A stretch of DNA of 64,000 nt from G963662675 sp963662675 (GCA_963662675.2 CAXXHP010000003.1:186001-250000), one strand, 5' to 3'; positions 1 to 9,018 are shown, numbered from the stretch's first letter. Made by a program: numbers and translations. Notes: generated by a model not told the origin, from the sequence alone.

Positions 1-92
1 ATTCGGAAAGGGAATAATCTTAACTCATTGCTAAAGCTTATATAAATTGAAAGATTCTGAATGTATTTTTACGATTTAAGGCAATTAGATTG

Positions 93-100
93 TATTTTTG
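93..100 (+). promoter_or_regulatory. possible -7 box for the threonine operon
   Basis: TATTTTTG fits the Bacteroidota -7 consensus TAnnTTTG. A TTT lies about 17 bases upstream, a weak match for the -33 element. It would give a leader of about 125 nt before thrA, with a T-run near 173-180 but no convincing attenuator hairpin that I could fold by eye. Confidence 0.35.
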
Positions 101-230
101 GCGATTCCAAAAGGATAATTATTTGAAGGATAGTAAGTAAGATAAGGTTGCAGTAGTCGCAGTTCCTTGTGGTTTTTTTAAGTAGTTTGTGCTAAGTTGC
201 ACACTCATAATGAATTAATCCGTATTGATA

Positions 231-2660
231 ATGAAAGTGTTGAAATTTGGAGGTACTTCTGTTGGAAGTGCTGAAAACATCCGAAAGGTTAAAGAAATTG
301 TGAAAAGTCAGAATGACGATGTAATCGTTGTTGTTTCTGCTTTAGGCGGAATTACGGACAAGATATTAAACACCTCAAAAATGGCCGTTCTTGGAACGGA
401 ATATTTCAATACGGAAATTACGAGTATCAGGGAAAGACATGAAGAAACTGTTGATGAATTGTTTGATGGAGAGAAAAAGGAAAATGTAAAAAGGAAGGTC
501 AGCAACTTACTTGATGAGTTTGAAAAAATAATTCACGGAGTGTCGTTGATTGGAGAACTTACTCCCAAAACTTTAGATAAGATATGTGGATTTGGTGAGC
601 GCCTTTCTTCCTTTATCATCAGTGAATTTATAGAAGGAGCTCAGTGGATTGATTCATCTCAAATAATAAAAACTGACAGCACCTTCGGAAATGCTCAAGT
701 TGATTTTAATTTGACAAATAAACTCGTTAAGGAGAAGTTTAATAATCTTAAAGGAATATTCCTTGCTCCTGGATTTATCTCAAGCAATGAGATTGGAGAG
801 CAAACAACCTTAGGACGTGGAGGATCTGATTTCTCTGCATCAATTTTTGCAGCGGCACTGAATGCATCGGTACTTGAAATATGGACAGATGTTGATGGTT
901 TCATGACTGCTGATCCACGGGTCATTAGTAAGGCATATGTGATAAAATCATTGAGCTACTCCGAAGCGATGGAGCTTTCACATTTTGGGGCCAAGGTAAT
1001 TTATCCTCCAACAATTTTGCCGGTGTACAAAAAAGGGATCCCAACCTGGATAAAAAATACCATGAACCCAACGGCTGAGGGGACATTGATTACTGAGAAA
1101 AAAATTAATGGGAAAGATCTTCCAATTAAAGGAATATCTTCTATTTCAAATATAAGCCTGATAACTGTTCAAGGACTTGGAATGATTGGAGTAACTGGCA
1201 TCTCCATGCGCTTGTTTTCGGCACTTGCTCAAGAAGATATTAATGTGATATTGATATCACAGGCTTCTTCAGAAAATTCCATTTCAGTTGCGATCGATTC
1301 TGTAAAAGCAGAAATTGCTGAAGCATCTATACGGAAAGAATTTAAGAAGGAGATTACTTGCGATAAAATCAATAAGGTAGAGATTGAAAGTGACCTTTCT
1401 ATTGTGGCCATTGTTGGCGAGAATATGAAGCATTCAACTGGGATTGCTGGAAAACTCTTCAATACCATGGGGACGAATGGGATTAATATTATTGCAATTG
1501 CGCAGGGAGCGTCGGAATTAAATATTTCATGGGTCGTAAAAAACAGTGACTTAAGAAAAACACTCAATGTCGTTCACGAATCTTTCTTCTTGTCTGAGAA
1601 TATTGAAGTGAATGTGTTTTTGTTGGGAATTGGCTTGGTTGGCGGAAACTTGTTGTCGCAAATAAAACAACAGCAGGAGAAATTACTAAAGAGCAAACGC
1701 CTAAAAATTAAGCTGGTAGGCGTTGCCAATTCAAAAAGAATGTTGCTTGAGCGTGGTGGTCTTGACATCGATGGGTTTAAAGAACGATTAGATAATGATG
1801 GGCAAGAGTCTAGTCTTGATGCATACAAACAAGCAGTAATCGACATGAATATCTTCAATTCGGTATTTGTTGATTGTACTGCATCCGATGCTGCCGCTAA
1901 CTTATATGAAGATTTACTTGGATCGAATGTATCTATCGTTACAGCCAATAAAGTTGCGGCTTCATCGGAGTACGATAATTATGTGAATCTTAAGAAAATT
2001 GCGAAGCGCAAAGGGGTTAAATTCCTGTTTGAGACCAATGTTGGAGCAGGTTTGCCAATTATTAATACGCTTAATGATTTGGTAAATGCAGGCGATAAAA
2101 TTCAAAAAATTGAAGCGGTTCTTTCAGGAACTCTAAATTACATATTTAATACTATATCTGCAGATATCCCATTGAGCCAGACGATTACAATGGCTAAGGA
2201 AGAGGGGTACTCAGAACCTGATCCACGTATTGACCTAAGTGGTATTGACGTGATGCGTAAATTGTTAATTCTGGTTCGTGAGTCGGGTTATCGAATTGAA
2301 AAAGATGATGTCAAAATCAACAAGTTCGTTCCCGATGAATTTTTTGAGGGAAGTCTTGACGATTTTTGGAAGGGTATTCCTCAGTTGGATGCTGATTTTG
2401 AAGCACGTCGGAAAGTATTAGAGGCTGAAAACAAGTGTTGGCGATTTGTGGCTACGTTTGATAATGGAAAAGCTGAAATTGGTCTACAGGAAGTCGGACA
2501 GGGACATCCGTTCTTTGATTTGCAAGGAAGCAACAACCTAGTCATGTTTACGACCGAACGATACAATGAGTTTCCGATGATCATTAAAGGGTATGGTGCA
2601 GGTGCTGCAGTTACAGCAGCTGGCGTTTTTGCCGATATAATCCGTGTCTCCAATATTTAG
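231..2660 (+). CDS. thrA: bifunctional aspartokinase / homoserine dehydrogenase
   Basis: Fused enzyme of about 809 residues catalysing the first (aspartate phosphorylation) and third (aspartate semialdehyde reduction) steps toward threonine and methionine. The kinase motif KFGGTSVG is at residues 4-11. Two ACT-like regulatory segments lie around residues 310-450 (for example the VTGISMRLFSAL and GIAGKLFNTMG regions), so feedback by threonine is likely. The dehydrogenase begins near residue 461 with the nucleotide-binding motif LGIGLVGG, followed by VTANKVAAS and GTLNYIF, both typical of homoserine dehydrogenases. I chose ATG at 231 over an in-frame TTG at 225 because MKVLKFGG is the family N-terminus. 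It is first gene of an operon with the three genes downstream, and length matches ThrA/MetL fusions. Confidence 0.96.
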   Translation: MKVLKFGGTSVGSAENIRKVKEIVKSQNDDVIVVVSALGGITDKILNTSKMAVLGTEYFNTEITSIRERHEETVDELFDGEKKENVKRKVSNLLDEFEKIIHGVSLIGELTPKTLDKICGFGERLSSFIISEFIEGAQWIDSSQIIKTDSTFGNAQVDFNLTNKLVKEKFNNLKGIFLAPGFISSNEIGEQTTLGRGGSDFSASIFAAALNASVLEIWTDVDGFMTADPRVISKAYVIKSLSYSEAMELSHFGAKVIYPPTILPVYKKGIPTWIKNTMNPTAEGTLITEKKINGKDLPIKGISSISNISLITVQGLGMIGVTGISMRLFSALAQEDINVILISQASSENSISVAIDSVKAEIAEASIRKEFKKEITCDKINKVEIESDLSIVAIVGENMKHSTGIAGKLFNTMGTNGINIIAIAQGASELNISWVVKNSDLRKTLNVVHESFFLSENIEVNVFLLGIGLVGGNLLSQIKQQQEKLLKSKRLKIKLVGVANSKRMLLERGGLDIDGFKERLDNDGQESSLDAYKQAVIDMNIFNSVFVDCTASDAAANLYEDLLGSNVSIVTANKVAASSEYDNYVNLKKIAKRKGVKFLFETNVGAGLPIINTLNDLVNAGDKIQKIEAVLSGTLNYIFNTISADIPLSQTITMAKEEGYSEPDPRIDLSGIDVMRKLLILVRESGYRIEKDDVKINKFVPDEFFEGSLDDFWKGIPQLDADFEARRKVLEAENKCWRFVATFDNGKAEIGLQEVGQGHPFFDLQGSNNLVMFTTERYNEFPMIIKGYGAGAAVTAAGVFADIIRVSNI

Positions 2661-2665
2661 AAGTG

Positions 2666-3202
2666 ATGAATTTTAGACTGATTCTACTTACATATCTACT
2701 GTTTGGACTGATGTCATGCTTTGAGCAAAACCCGGTAGCGGTTGTTGTTAATAGTCAACCACAAGCTTTAAGTTTTGAGGACTTAAAGTTATTGATTGAT
2801 AGTATTGCCGGAAGCTTGAATTACTTTTATGCGGTGCGTGTTGAAGGAGCTTTTGAGTACGTGCATACACGAAGCGTTCCAGCTCAGGAGAGACCTTATC
2901 CACCGTTGGTTGAGGTGACAAGTAATCAGCCAGAATTCAATATCTATGAAACAAATGGTATGCTTACCGGGTTTTATTGTCCAGAGTTTGTGAAAGGAGT
3001 AAACGTTACTGGCTACCATCTTCATTACTTAACGGAAGATAAAACACAGGGAGGTCATTTGTTGGACTTTGAGTTGAAATCGGGTCGATTATTACTTGAT
3101 AAAATTGATCGTTTTGAAATGCAGTTACCATCATCGGAAGATTTTGAGAATAGTGAGTTCAAGACAGATCGGTCTGAAGAGTTGAAAAAAGTTGAAGGAT
3201 AA
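2666..3202 (+). CDS. half-length alpha-acetolactate decarboxylase-like lipoprotein
   Basis: 178-residue protein with an N-terminal lipoprotein signal (LLFGLMSC, Cys18). The rest resembles only the C-terminal half of alpha-acetolactate decarboxylase (BudA/AlsD): FYAVRVEGAFEYVHTRSVPAQ, then YPPLVEV, then FVKGVNVTGYHLHYL and GGHLLDFEL. His118, His120 and His131 keep the HxH-x10-H spacing of the family zinc site, and Arg69 sits where the family's active-site arginine is expected. The N-terminal half of the usual 230-260 residue enzyme, including one catalytic glutamate, is absent; thrA coding sequence lies immediately upstream. It starts 5 nt after the thrA stop and ends 20 nt before the next gene, so it is in the threonine operon. 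Whether it is catalytic is unknown. ATG 2666 was preferred to GTG 2663. Confidence 0.8.
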   Translation: MNFRLILLTYLLFGLMSCFEQNPVAVVVNSQPQALSFEDLKLLIDSIAGSLNYFYAVRVEGAFEYVHTRSVPAQERPYPPLVEVTSNQPEFNIYETNGMLTGFYCPEFVKGVNVTGYHLHYLTEDKTQGGHLLDFELKSGRLLLDKIDRFEMQLPSSEDFENSEFKTDRSEELKKVEG

Positions 3203-3222
3203 TTTATTAAGATATTTATACA

Positions 3223-4434
3223 ATGAAATATATTATTGTTTTAGGGGACGGCATGGCTGACGAGCCATTAGAAAATTATGGAGGAAAAACCCCCTTGCAA
3301 ATGGCTAATATCCCTGAAATTGATCGTTTGGCGAAATTGGGGAGATGTGGTCAACTAGTCACGGTGCCTGAACAGTTACACCCGGGCAGCGAAATTGCGA
3401 ACATGTCAGTTCTTGGATATGATGTCGAAAAGGTTTTTGAAGGGCGTGGTGTTTTGGAAGCGGCAAGCATGGGAGTCAATTTGGACGAGGGGGATCTTGG
3501 ACTTCGTTGTAACCTGATTTGCATTGAAAACGACAACATTAAAAATCACTCTGCCGGACATATTTCAAACGAAGAGTCACACGAGTTAATTGACTTTTTA
3601 AACGATAAATTGGGTTCTGAGAAGGTCATTTTTCACAAAGGTGTTTCCTATCGCCACTTGTTGGTCATTAAAGGAGGTAAAAAGCAAATGGCTTGCACGC
3701 CTCCACACGATGTTCCTGGAAAACCTTATAAAGATTACCTAATTAAAGCGAAAGAGGCGGAGGCAGTCGAAACTACAGCTTTGTTAAATCAACTCATTAT
3801 AAAGTCAATGGATTTGTTGGCCACCCATCCTGTTAATCTAAAACGGAAAGCTGCCGGGAAAGATATGGCAAATAGCATTTGGCCATGGTCGCCAGGCTAC
3901 AAGCCACAAATGCCAACCTTTAAAGAAATGTATGGGATTGAATCGTCAGCTGTAATTTCAGCGGTTGACCTCATTCAGGGAATTGGTGTGTATGCCGGGA
4001 TGGACGTGATAAAGGTTGATGGTGCAACAGGTTTGTATGATACCAATTATGAAGGGAAAGCAAAAGCGACTATTGATGCATTGAAAGATCATGATTTGGT
4101 TTACCTGCATGTTGAGGCAAGTGATGAGGCCGGGCATGAAGGAAATGTCGAGCTTAAAACAAAAACCATAGAATACCTTGATCAGCGTATTGTGAAGTAT
4201 TTGGTTGAGGAGGCAGCAAAGATGGATGAGCCGGTTACAATTGCTGTATTGCCAGATCATCCGACACCTTGTGCTACAACCGTACATACAAAAGACCCGG
4301 TACCTTTTATTATTTACAAATCTGGCATGAAGGCAGATGATGTAGAAGCCTATGATGAGTTTACTGTTCAAAAAGGCAACTATGGTCTTTTACATGGTGC
4401 TGAATTTATTAAAGCATTGTTAAAAGAAGAATAA
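3223..4434 (+). CDS. cofactor-independent phosphoglycerate mutase-fold protein, proposed homoserine kinase
   Basis: 403 residues of the archaeal-type cofactor-independent phosphoglycerate mutase family (ApgM-like, alkaline phosphatase superfamily). Visible motifs include VLGDGMADEP at the N-terminus (metal-binding Asp), the PGSEIANMSVLGYD segment, HVEASDEAGHEG near residue 292 and LPDHPTPC near residue 343, which supply metal ligands. Members of this subfamily located between thrA and thrC in Bacteroidota have been proposed as the missing homoserine kinase, and no ThrB of the GHMP type is seen here. Position in the operon (thrA, lipoprotein, this, thrC) supports that role over glycolysis; this is context-based inference. 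Confidence 0.88.
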   Translation: MKYIIVLGDGMADEPLENYGGKTPLQMANIPEIDRLAKLGRCGQLVTVPEQLHPGSEIANMSVLGYDVEKVFEGRGVLEAASMGVNLDEGDLGLRCNLICIENDNIKNHSAGHISNEESHELIDFLNDKLGSEKVIFHKGVSYRHLLVIKGGKKQMACTPPHDVPGKPYKDYLIKAKEAEAVETTALLNQLIIKSMDLLATHPVNLKRKAAGKDMANSIWPWSPGYKPQMPTFKEMYGIESSAVISAVDLIQGIGVYAGMDVIKVDGATGLYDTNYEGKAKATIDALKDHDLVYLHVEASDEAGHEGNVELKTKTIEYLDQRIVKYLVEEAAKMDEPVTIAVLPDHPTPCATTVHTKDPVPFIIYKSGMKADDVEAYDEFTVQKGNYGLLHGAEFIKALLKEE

Positions 4435-4449
4435 GATATCCGATAAAGA

Positions 4450-4515
4450 GTCATCCCGAACTTGTTTCGGGATCTGTATTAATTATTTGAGATCCTGAAA
4501 TAAGTTCAGGATGAC
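4450..4515. repeat. palindromic repeat (GTCATCCCGAAC / GTTCAGGATGAC type) between operon genes
   Basis: A 66-base imperfect inverted repeat: the left arm GTCATCCCGAACTTGTTTCG pairs with the right arm ending in AGTTCAGGATGAC. This is a widespread intergenic palindromic family in bacterial genomes. It sits in the gap before thrC and would form a long RNA hairpin within the operon transcript, possibly affecting mRNA stability. Confidence 0.8.
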
Positions 4516-4539
4516 GTATGAATAATAAAGTAATTCAAA

Positions 4540-5841
4540 ATGAAATATTACAGTACCAATAAATCAGTTTCTGAGGTTTCTTTGAAGGAAGCTGTTACTA
4601 AAGGACTGGCCGATGATAAAGGCTTGTTTATGCCTGAGCGAATTGAGAAGTTACCTGTGTCATTTTTTGAGAATATTCACAAAATGTCATTTCAGGAAAT
4701 TTCATTTGAAGTAGCCAAAAAGTTCTTTGGAGAAGATATCCCTGAGACAGATTTGAAAGAGATTGTTTACGACACATTGAGCTTTGATTGCCCTGTTGTT
4801 CCAGTAAATGGGAATATTTATGCACTCGAATTGTTTCATGGGCCAACACTGGCTTTTAAAGATGTGGGTGGGCGTTTTATGGCGCGTTTGTTGGCCTATT
4901 TCCTGCAGGGGAATGACGAACATGTAAATGTGTTGGTTGCCACTTCAGGAGATACCGGAAGTGCGGTTGCTAATGGATTTTTAGGAGTTGAAGGCATTCA
5001 CGTGTATGTGCTTTATCCAAAAGGATTGGTAAGTGAAATTCAGGAAAAACAATTCACCACTCTCGGGCAAAATATAACAGCTGTAGAAATTGACGGTACT
5101 TTTGACGATTGTCAGCGCATTGTGAAATCAGCTTTTATGGATAGCGAACTGAAATCAGCATTAACGCTAACTTCAGCCAATTCAATTAACGTGGCACGCT
5201 TTCTTCCACAGGCATTCTATTATTTCAATGCATATGCACGTTTGCGCGAGCAAGGCATTACCGATGATGTGGTGATTTCGGTGCCAAGTGGTAATTTCGG
5301 AAATCTCACCGCAGGATTGTTTGCAAAAAAAATGGGCCTGCCCATTAAGCGGTTTATAGCGGCTAATAACGAGAATGATATCGTTTACAAATATCTACAA
5401 ACCGGTAAATACGAGCCACGCTCATCAGTTTCAACCATTGCCAATGCTATGGATGTAGGAGATCCGAGTAATTTTGCTCGCATATTGGACTTGTACGGAC
5501 ATTCGCATGAAGCCATTAAATCAATCATGAAAGGCTTTCGCTATTCAGATGATGAGATTCGGGAAACGGTAAAAAAGGTGTACAACAACTATGCGTATTT
5601 GCCAGATCCACACGGTGCATGCGGATACAAAGCACTTGAGGAAGATTTGCAGGATGGGGAAGTAGGTGTTTTCCTAGAAACTGCCCATCCGGCCAAGTTC
5701 ACTGAAACAGTGGAACAAATTGTTGGTGTAGGAAATGTGCCACTACCTGAAACGCTTGCTGAATTTATGAAAGGCGAAAAATTATCTGAACCTCTTAGTA
5801 AAGCGTATGATGACTTTAAAGCTTTTTTGCTGAAAAGATAA
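4540..5841 (+). CDS. thrC: threonine synthase
   Basis: 433 residues, PLP-dependent, converting O-phosphohomoserine to threonine. The PLP lysine lies in HGPTLAFKDVGGRFMA (Lys near residue 107), followed by VATSGDTGSAVANGF, the phosphate-binding region, and SANSINVARFLPQ. The length and N-terminal MKYYSTN match bacterial ThrC of the longer type. It is the last gene of the operon, about 105 nt after the proposed homoserine kinase with a palindromic repeat between them, and is followed by another repeat and a strong terminator. Confidence 0.97.
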   Translation: MKYYSTNKSVSEVSLKEAVTKGLADDKGLFMPERIEKLPVSFFENIHKMSFQEISFEVAKKFFGEDIPETDLKEIVYDTLSFDCPVVPVNGNIYALELFHGPTLAFKDVGGRFMARLLAYFLQGNDEHVNVLVATSGDTGSAVANGFLGVEGIHVYVLYPKGLVSEIQEKQFTTLGQNITAVEIDGTFDDCQRIVKSAFMDSELKSALTLTSANSINVARFLPQAFYYFNAYARLREQGITDDVVISVPSGNFGNLTAGLFAKKMGLPIKRFIAANNENDIVYKYLQTGKYEPRSSVSTIANAMDVGDPSNFARILDLYGHSHEAIKSIMKGFRYSDDEIRETVKKVYNNYAYLPDPHGACGYKALEEDLQDGEVGVFLETAHPAKFTETVEQIVGVGNVPLPETLAEFMKGEKLSEPLSKAYDDFKAFLLKR

Positions 5842-5857
5842 TTTGCTAGTTAATTCC

Positions 5858-5932
5858 GTCAATTGCGAACGCAGTGAAGCAATCTGTATCAAAGGAAAAG
5901 ATTGCCGCGCTTTTTTGGTCGCTCTAAATGAC
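5858..5932. repeat. palindromic repeat of the GTCATTGCGAAC...GCAATC type
   Basis: The left arm reads GTCAATTGCGAACGCAGTGA, followed by AGCAATCT; the right arm is AGATTGCCGCG...GCTCTAAATGAC. Together they make an imperfect palindrome of a common dispersed bacterial repeat family. A short reading frame runs through it but encodes only translated repeat, so I do not call a gene here. Confidence 0.7.
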
Positions 5933-5950
5933 ATAAACTTATATATATTG

Positions 5951-5983
5951 ACTCAGGGTTTCACTTTTAGTGAGACCCTGAGT
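5951..5983. terminator. strong terminator hairpin after thrC
   Basis: ACTCAGGGTTTCAC pairs with GTGAGACCCTGAGT around a TTTTA loop; a T-rich stretch follows. It closes the threonine operon and separates it from the convergent radical SAM gene. Confidence 0.85.
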
Positions 5984-6052
5984 TGTTATATGACTAATTT
6001 TTTAATAAAAAAGGACAGGATTCTTCAAATTTAACAGAAGGTATTTGCAAAT

Positions 6053-7846
6053 TTACAAATCGGAAAAAAAGAGAAGATATCTTCTCTTCAAATCTTTTAT
6101 AATAGAGAATACTTGTTCCGAAAAATATGGTTCAGGTGGTAAATTCTTGTGGCCATCACGTAGCATTCCAATGATTTCAATAATTCGATATTTTCCAGAA
6201 CAAAGCTCATATATTTTTCCGGCTATTTCATTGAAAATAACCTCGCCTTGGGGGTGAGATTCGATTGCTAATCTTCCGTTCTTAACCGAAAGTGATCCAG
6301 AACGACGGGGTATGAGTTTTGCAAATTCTGTGTTATCATTAATTTTATTATCTAGCGAGTTATGTCTTCTTCGCATATCTTCGCATCTACTTATACAGGG
6401 ATAGTTTAGATATATATCTGACATGTGAGTGTTAATGCCGTAGTCTCTTAGATTCAGGTGCTCTTCTATTAGTTCCATAGGAATATTTCTCATAATAGAA
6501 TGATAATTGTTCTGAATTTCAAGATTAAAACGGTTGTATTGTTCAATTACCCAATACTTTGATTTGCTTTTGGGCGCTACTGTTGGATATTGAAGAGAGA
6601 TACATGTTTTAAGATCAGGATCAAAAACATCAAGATCATATACATCCGGATTAATTGATAATTCGGTGCCAGGGAAAAGAGTTAGGTATGAAGCAGCGCA
6701 TTCCATTCTGCCTGGTGCTATTTCAATGAGTTTTCGTGCCAGATCTATGCTTTCTTGGACTGTTTCATCTGTTTCATGTGGACCCCCAATAATGAAGTTT
6801 CCATAGATCGATGAAATATTGCTAGATCTGAGTATTTCTACTGCTTGAATAATTTCTTTTACTTTCACTTTCTTGCGGTAGGTGTCCAAGATATTTTGAT
6901 TTCCCGATTCAATACCAATCTGGACTCTTACCAATCCTGCTTCCTTAAGCAAAGGAAAGATATCTGGGTTTTTGATTATAAAATCAACACGACTTTCACA
7001 AAACCACTTAATTCGCTTGCTTTTACCATATTCTTTAATTAGTCCTTGGGCAACGGCTTTTACTCTTTGGGAATCAACAAGAAATGTATCATCAAGGATA
7101 CTTAAATATATACGTTCACGATCTCCTAGGATACTTTTTATTTCTTCTAAAACCGATTTCGGGGAGCGAAACCGATATTTTATACCAGCGATACCTTCTG
7201 CACAAAATGTGCAATGGAAAGGGCATCCGCGACCAGTTATCATCTGGAAAGAGGAATGTCTCGGTTCTTTTACCAATAACTTTGGGTTGGGAAATGGTAA
7301 TTTGTCTAAATCATGGATGAATGGTCTGTCAGGGTTTCGTCGGATATTCTTATTTTCGTCAATATATGTTATACCGGCAATATTAGCTAATTGTTTTTCT
7401 CCCTTTAAAAACCATCTGCCAATTTCCAGAATCGTTTCTTCTCCTTCTCCACGAACAACAATGTTTCCCCGGTTTTCTTCAAGCAGCTTTTTATCCTCAA
7501 TGGTTACATGTGGCCCCCCAAAAATGACCAAGTCAGGCATTTCATTTTCTTGATGCAATAGATCTAAAATACGCTCTATTGCAGTTATTGCATCTGTATT
7601 GACATAAAATCCCAATACATGTGGCCTATTCTTTTTGTATAAGTAGAGAAAAGACTCAACATCCATTTCTCCATCATCCAGAACTTTTACAGAGAAGCCT
7701 CCTTCGTTTAGACTTGATGCTACATACAGAAGGCCAAGATGGAACGATTGATATTTAGGGTTTTCTCGAAAAGGTAGATTTACTAATAAGAAGTCAATGT
7801 TTTTATGATCGGGTTTGTTGTTTGAAATACCAATATTTGAATTCAT
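6053..7846 (-). CDS. B12-binding-type radical SAM protein with C-terminal PqqD/RRE-like domain
   Basis: 597 residues. Residues about 17-150 look like the cobalamin-binding fold used by B12-dependent radical SAM enzymes (LGLLYVASSLNEGGFSVKVLDDG, then VIFGGPHVTI). The radical SAM cluster motif CPFHCTFC gives Cys208, Cys212 and Cys215. The last ~90 residues (NGRLAIESHPQGEVIFNEIAGKIYELCSG, then IIEIIGMLRDG) resemble PqqD, the peptide-recognition fold (RRE) of RiPP pathways. That suggests a peptide or protein substrate rather than a lipid or hopanoid, though I cannot prove it. It lies 64 nt after a minus-strand gene whose product also starts with a PqqD-like segment; the two probably form one transcript. 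Confidence 0.85.
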   Translation of the reverse strand: MNSNIGISNNKPDHKNIDFLLVNLPFRENPKYQSFHLGLLYVASSLNEGGFSVKVLDDGEMDVESFLYLYKKNRPHVLGFYVNTDAITAIERILDLLHQENEMPDLVIFGGPHVTIEDKKLLEENRGNIVVRGEGEETILEIGRWFLKGEKQLANIAGITYIDENKNIRRNPDRPFIHDLDKLPFPNPKLLVKEPRHSSFQMITGRGCPFHCTFCAEGIAGIKYRFRSPKSVLEEIKSILGDRERIYLSILDDTFLVDSQRVKAVAQGLIKEYGKSKRIKWFCESRVDFIIKNPDIFPLLKEAGLVRVQIGIESGNQNILDTYRKKVKVKEIIQAVEILRSSNISSIYGNFIIGGPHETDETVQESIDLARKLIEIAPGRMECAASYLTLFPGTELSINPDVYDLDVFDPDLKTCISLQYPTVAPKSKSKYWVIEQYNRFNLEIQNNYHSIMRNIPMELIEEHLNLRDYGINTHMSDIYLNYPCISRCEDMRRRHNSLDNKINDNTEFAKLIPRRSGSLSVKNGRLAIESHPQGEVIFNEIAGKIYELCSGKYRIIEIIGMLRDGHKNLPPEPYFSEQVFSIIKDLKRRYLLFFSDL

Positions 7847-7910
7847 TAAAATATTTACATTTTATAAAAAATAACCTGCAGTATTGCAGACTTGTAATTT
7901 ATACAGGAAT

Positions 7911-8618
7911 TTATCTTGATTCCATTCTTCCAACGATATCCCCAGCCATTGTTCCAGCTTCTGCAGCAGCAGTTTTTGCCACATCCCATGCAACGTTTAC
8001 AGCAATGGCTGTCATCATTGGGCTTAATCTTACAGTGTTGTCACCACCCATACTTTTATTGCTTATTTGTATGCTCGGTTTTAGATACCCTGTTTTAAAT
8101 TGAGGTAAGTCACTATTCTGAAGAACTTCCTGATCATAGGACTCTAGTTTTGCGTTGAAACTAACTGATAATATATCATAAGCCAGTAGCATCGCTATAT
8201 TTGATTTATATTGATTATATGCGTGGTAAATACTTTGTTCTTTGGCCCCTGTTTTAATGGAAGAGTATACTTTTTCAACGTTTATTTCTCCATGGCTATC
8301 AATGCTACTATTGATGATAGGTGAAATGAACTTATCAACGACATTAGTTTGAGCTAATTTGAATTTCATTAAATCTCTTTCCCACATGCTAATGCAAAAA
8401 GATACTGTTTGCAAAAATCTATCATTAAGATCGTTTGCGAGGTTAAGTTTCTCAAGGGATTCAGTATTCAGATCTTCAATTTTAAGAATTCCAGAATATG
8501 ATTCTTTCAGAATCTCATTAAGAGATTTATTCCCATCTGCCAAAGACAGGATTCTACTTGCTGTTTCGTTGACAATAATCATCATCGTTTTGTCTTCATT
8601 CCATACCTTGTTATTCAT
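7911..8618 (-). CDS. PqqD-like N-terminal protein, possible substrate or partner of the radical SAM enzyme
   Basis: 235 residues, not recognised as a named family. The N-terminus (IIVNETASRILSLADGNKSL, then NEILKES, residues ~14-41) resembles the PqqD/RRE pattern NETAxxILxLxDGxxSxxEI. The middle is helical and charged. The C-terminal ~55 residues change character: a GGDN motif, then an Ala/Met/Val-rich stretch (SPMMTAIAVNVAWDVAKTAA, then AEAGTMAGDIVGRMESR) that is small-residue rich like some RiPP core or membrane-inserting peptides. No cysteine-rich core is present. The start ATG at 8618 has no clear ribosome site, as usual in this phylum. It could be a large precursor, a partner protein, or unrelated. 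Confidence 0.7.
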   Translation of the reverse strand: MNNKVWNEDKTMMIIVNETASRILSLADGNKSLNEILKESYSGILKIEDLNTESLEKLNLANDLNDRFLQTVSFCISMWERDLMKFKLAQTNVVDKFISPIINSSIDSHGEINVEKVYSSIKTGAKEQSIYHAYNQYKSNIAMLLAYDILSVSFNAKLESYDQEVLQNSDLPQFKTGYLKPSIQISNKSMGGDNTVRLSPMMTAIAVNVAWDVAKTAAAEAGTMAGDIVGRMESR

Positions 8619-8983
8619 AATTTTTGCGTTTTAAAATTATTTATTTATTGAGAAGTATATTAGGGTTTTTATCCTACAGGAATCTATAAGTTGATGTAAG
8701 GACTACTATTGCAATTTATTAAGTCTCTGTTTATTCTTCTTGTATTCTTTTTTTTATAGGGAAAAAACATTTAAAAATAGTTTTTTTGTTTCAAAAACAG
8801 AACCAATTAGATATAATTTTCTGTTTTGTAGCTTGCAACTACTTTATAATATAAAATTATTGTACTTCTGAATTATATCAAAAACCGCGTATCAACAAAC
8901 TTCTGTCTGTTTTTAGTTGTTTTCTAGATTCTTTGAGAATATGTTCAAGTAAAATGAGGTCTAAAATAAATTTAGGTGGAAAT
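8619..8983. other. AT-rich intergenic region, upstream of the radical SAM unit
   Basis: About 365 bases without a supportable gene. It must hold the promoter for the minus-strand pair below it, but I found no exact CAAAnnTA (reverse of TAnnTTTG) box. No small peptide gene could be supported here. Confidence 0.6.
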
Positions 8984-9018
8984 AATTAAGGGCTTCACTT
9001 TAGGTGAAGCCCTTAATT
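8984..9018. terminator. terminator hairpin
   Basis: AATTAAGGGCTTCAC pairs perfectly with GTGAAGCCCTTAATT around a short TTTAG loop. It lies just downstream of the minus-strand gene ending at 9043. Confidence 0.85.

Noticed and set aside
5843..6034. Possible 63-residue protein after thrC
   Set aside because: It reads through a palindromic repeat and a terminator hairpin (the NCERSEAICIKGKDCRAFL segment is translated repeat), so it is not a gene.
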